This document shows, piece by piece, positions 63,923 through 64,000 of a DNA stretch of 64,000 bases (position 1 is its first letter; every line of letters starts with the position of its first letter). The stretch spans positions 25,840 to 89,839 of the forward strand of contig JANQPA010000057.1 of assembly GCA_028285545.1 (NCBI GenBank), in the 5' to 3' direction. The notes below the pieces were generated by a model. The model ran no database searches. It was not told where the DNA came from and saw only the letters and a program-made list of their open reading frames with translations. The DNA is from Saprospiraceae bacterium. GTDB taxonomy: Bacteria > Bacteroidota > Bacteroidia > Chitinophagales > Saprospiraceae. A program made the position numbers and the translations under genes.

Positions 63923-64000
63923 TTATCGTTGCAACATCACCTTCTGATTAATCAAGGCCTTTCCGGCTCTCAACCTGATCAAATAAATTCCGGAAGGTAG
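63923..64000 (-). CDS. Third HYR/T9SS surface protein, C-terminal end only
   Basis: The last 25 codons of a minus-strand gene that continues past the window. LPSGIYLIRLRAGKALINQKV and the final MLQR stop are the end of the T9SS sorting domain seen in adhesins 1 and 2, and at DNA level the segment is closest to adhesin 2. It shows that the adhesin/regulator alternation goes on beyond the window. Confidence 0.85.
   Translation of the reverse strand, partial: LPSGIYLIRLRAGKALINQKVMLQR

Noticed and set aside
1..64000. Search for tRNA, rRNA, riboswitch, prophage or secretion gene clusters
   Set aside because: I saw no cloverleaf, conserved rRNA segment, known riboswitch core, or phage structural genes by eye; a tRNAscan/Infernal run would be decisive.

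Overview
The window looks like a chromosomal stretch of a Bacteroidota bacterium, most likely a Saprospiria/Lewinellaceae-type or cytophagal marine gliding relative; this is inferred from gene content, not from a marker gene. Pointers are the C-terminal type IX secretion (T9SS) sorting domains, two SusR-like hybrid two-component systems, a mevalonate-pathway HMG-CoA reductase next to a GYDIA-type GHMP kinase, a GldB-like lipoprotein, Bacteroidota -7 promoter boxes of the TAnnTTTG type, AT-rich DNA and many DUF families common in this phylum. No rRNA, tRNA, CRISPR array, intact insertion sequence or prophage was seen.

Positions 1-31 kb are a patchwork of small housekeeping, detoxification and regulatory genes: the end of HMG-CoA reductase and a GHMP kinase, a VPS10/sortilin-like secreted beta-propeller, a LuxR/DUF4199/VOC/leucine-dehydrogenase-like run, Fpg/MutM glycosylase, two back-to-back COG3541-type nucleotidyltransferases, AraC regulators, a SnoaL-like tandem protein, lipoprotein hydrolases, an ArsR-AHSA1 pair with a clear double operator, and an Nfu iron-sulfur carrier. 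Hairpin-rich dispersed repeats sit between these genes, along with two gene relics: a barrel-protein paralogue with a large internal deletion and a PD40/TolB-like tail.

Positions 31.3-34.6 kb form an ECF sigma / HEAT-repeat anti-sigma / two DUF4097-like exported proteins operon; both DUF4097 proteins carry an unusual repeated HHGD motif. Positions 34.8-38.3 kb hold a stress cluster (DUF4112, a small membrane protein, an unknown protein and two tandem-domain universal stress proteins) whose intergenic DNA contains five CRP/FNR-like TGAYnnnnATCA boxes. Positions 38.4-45.2 kb hold an acyl-CoA dehydrogenase divergent from a cytochrome P450, with a twice-repeated palindrome between them, then a TPR signalling protein and a PAF-acetylhydrolase-like lipoprotein.

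The most striking region is 45.3-64.0 kb, entirely on the minus strand: giant HYR-type T9SS-exported repeat proteins alternate with SusR-like hybrid histidine kinase/AraC regulators (adhesin, regulator, adhesin, regulator, and the tail of a third adhesin at the window edge). The sensor halves of the two regulators differ, but kinase, receiver and DNA-binding halves are nearly the same. Upstream of both complete adhesin genes there is a pair of 12-bp direct repeats with 21-bp period, exactly 25 bp from an identical CACCTTTG box. I read this as a duplicated sensor-to-surface-protein cassette in which the AraC output domains act on a shared operator. No SusC/SusD or glycoside hydrolase genes accompany them inside the window.
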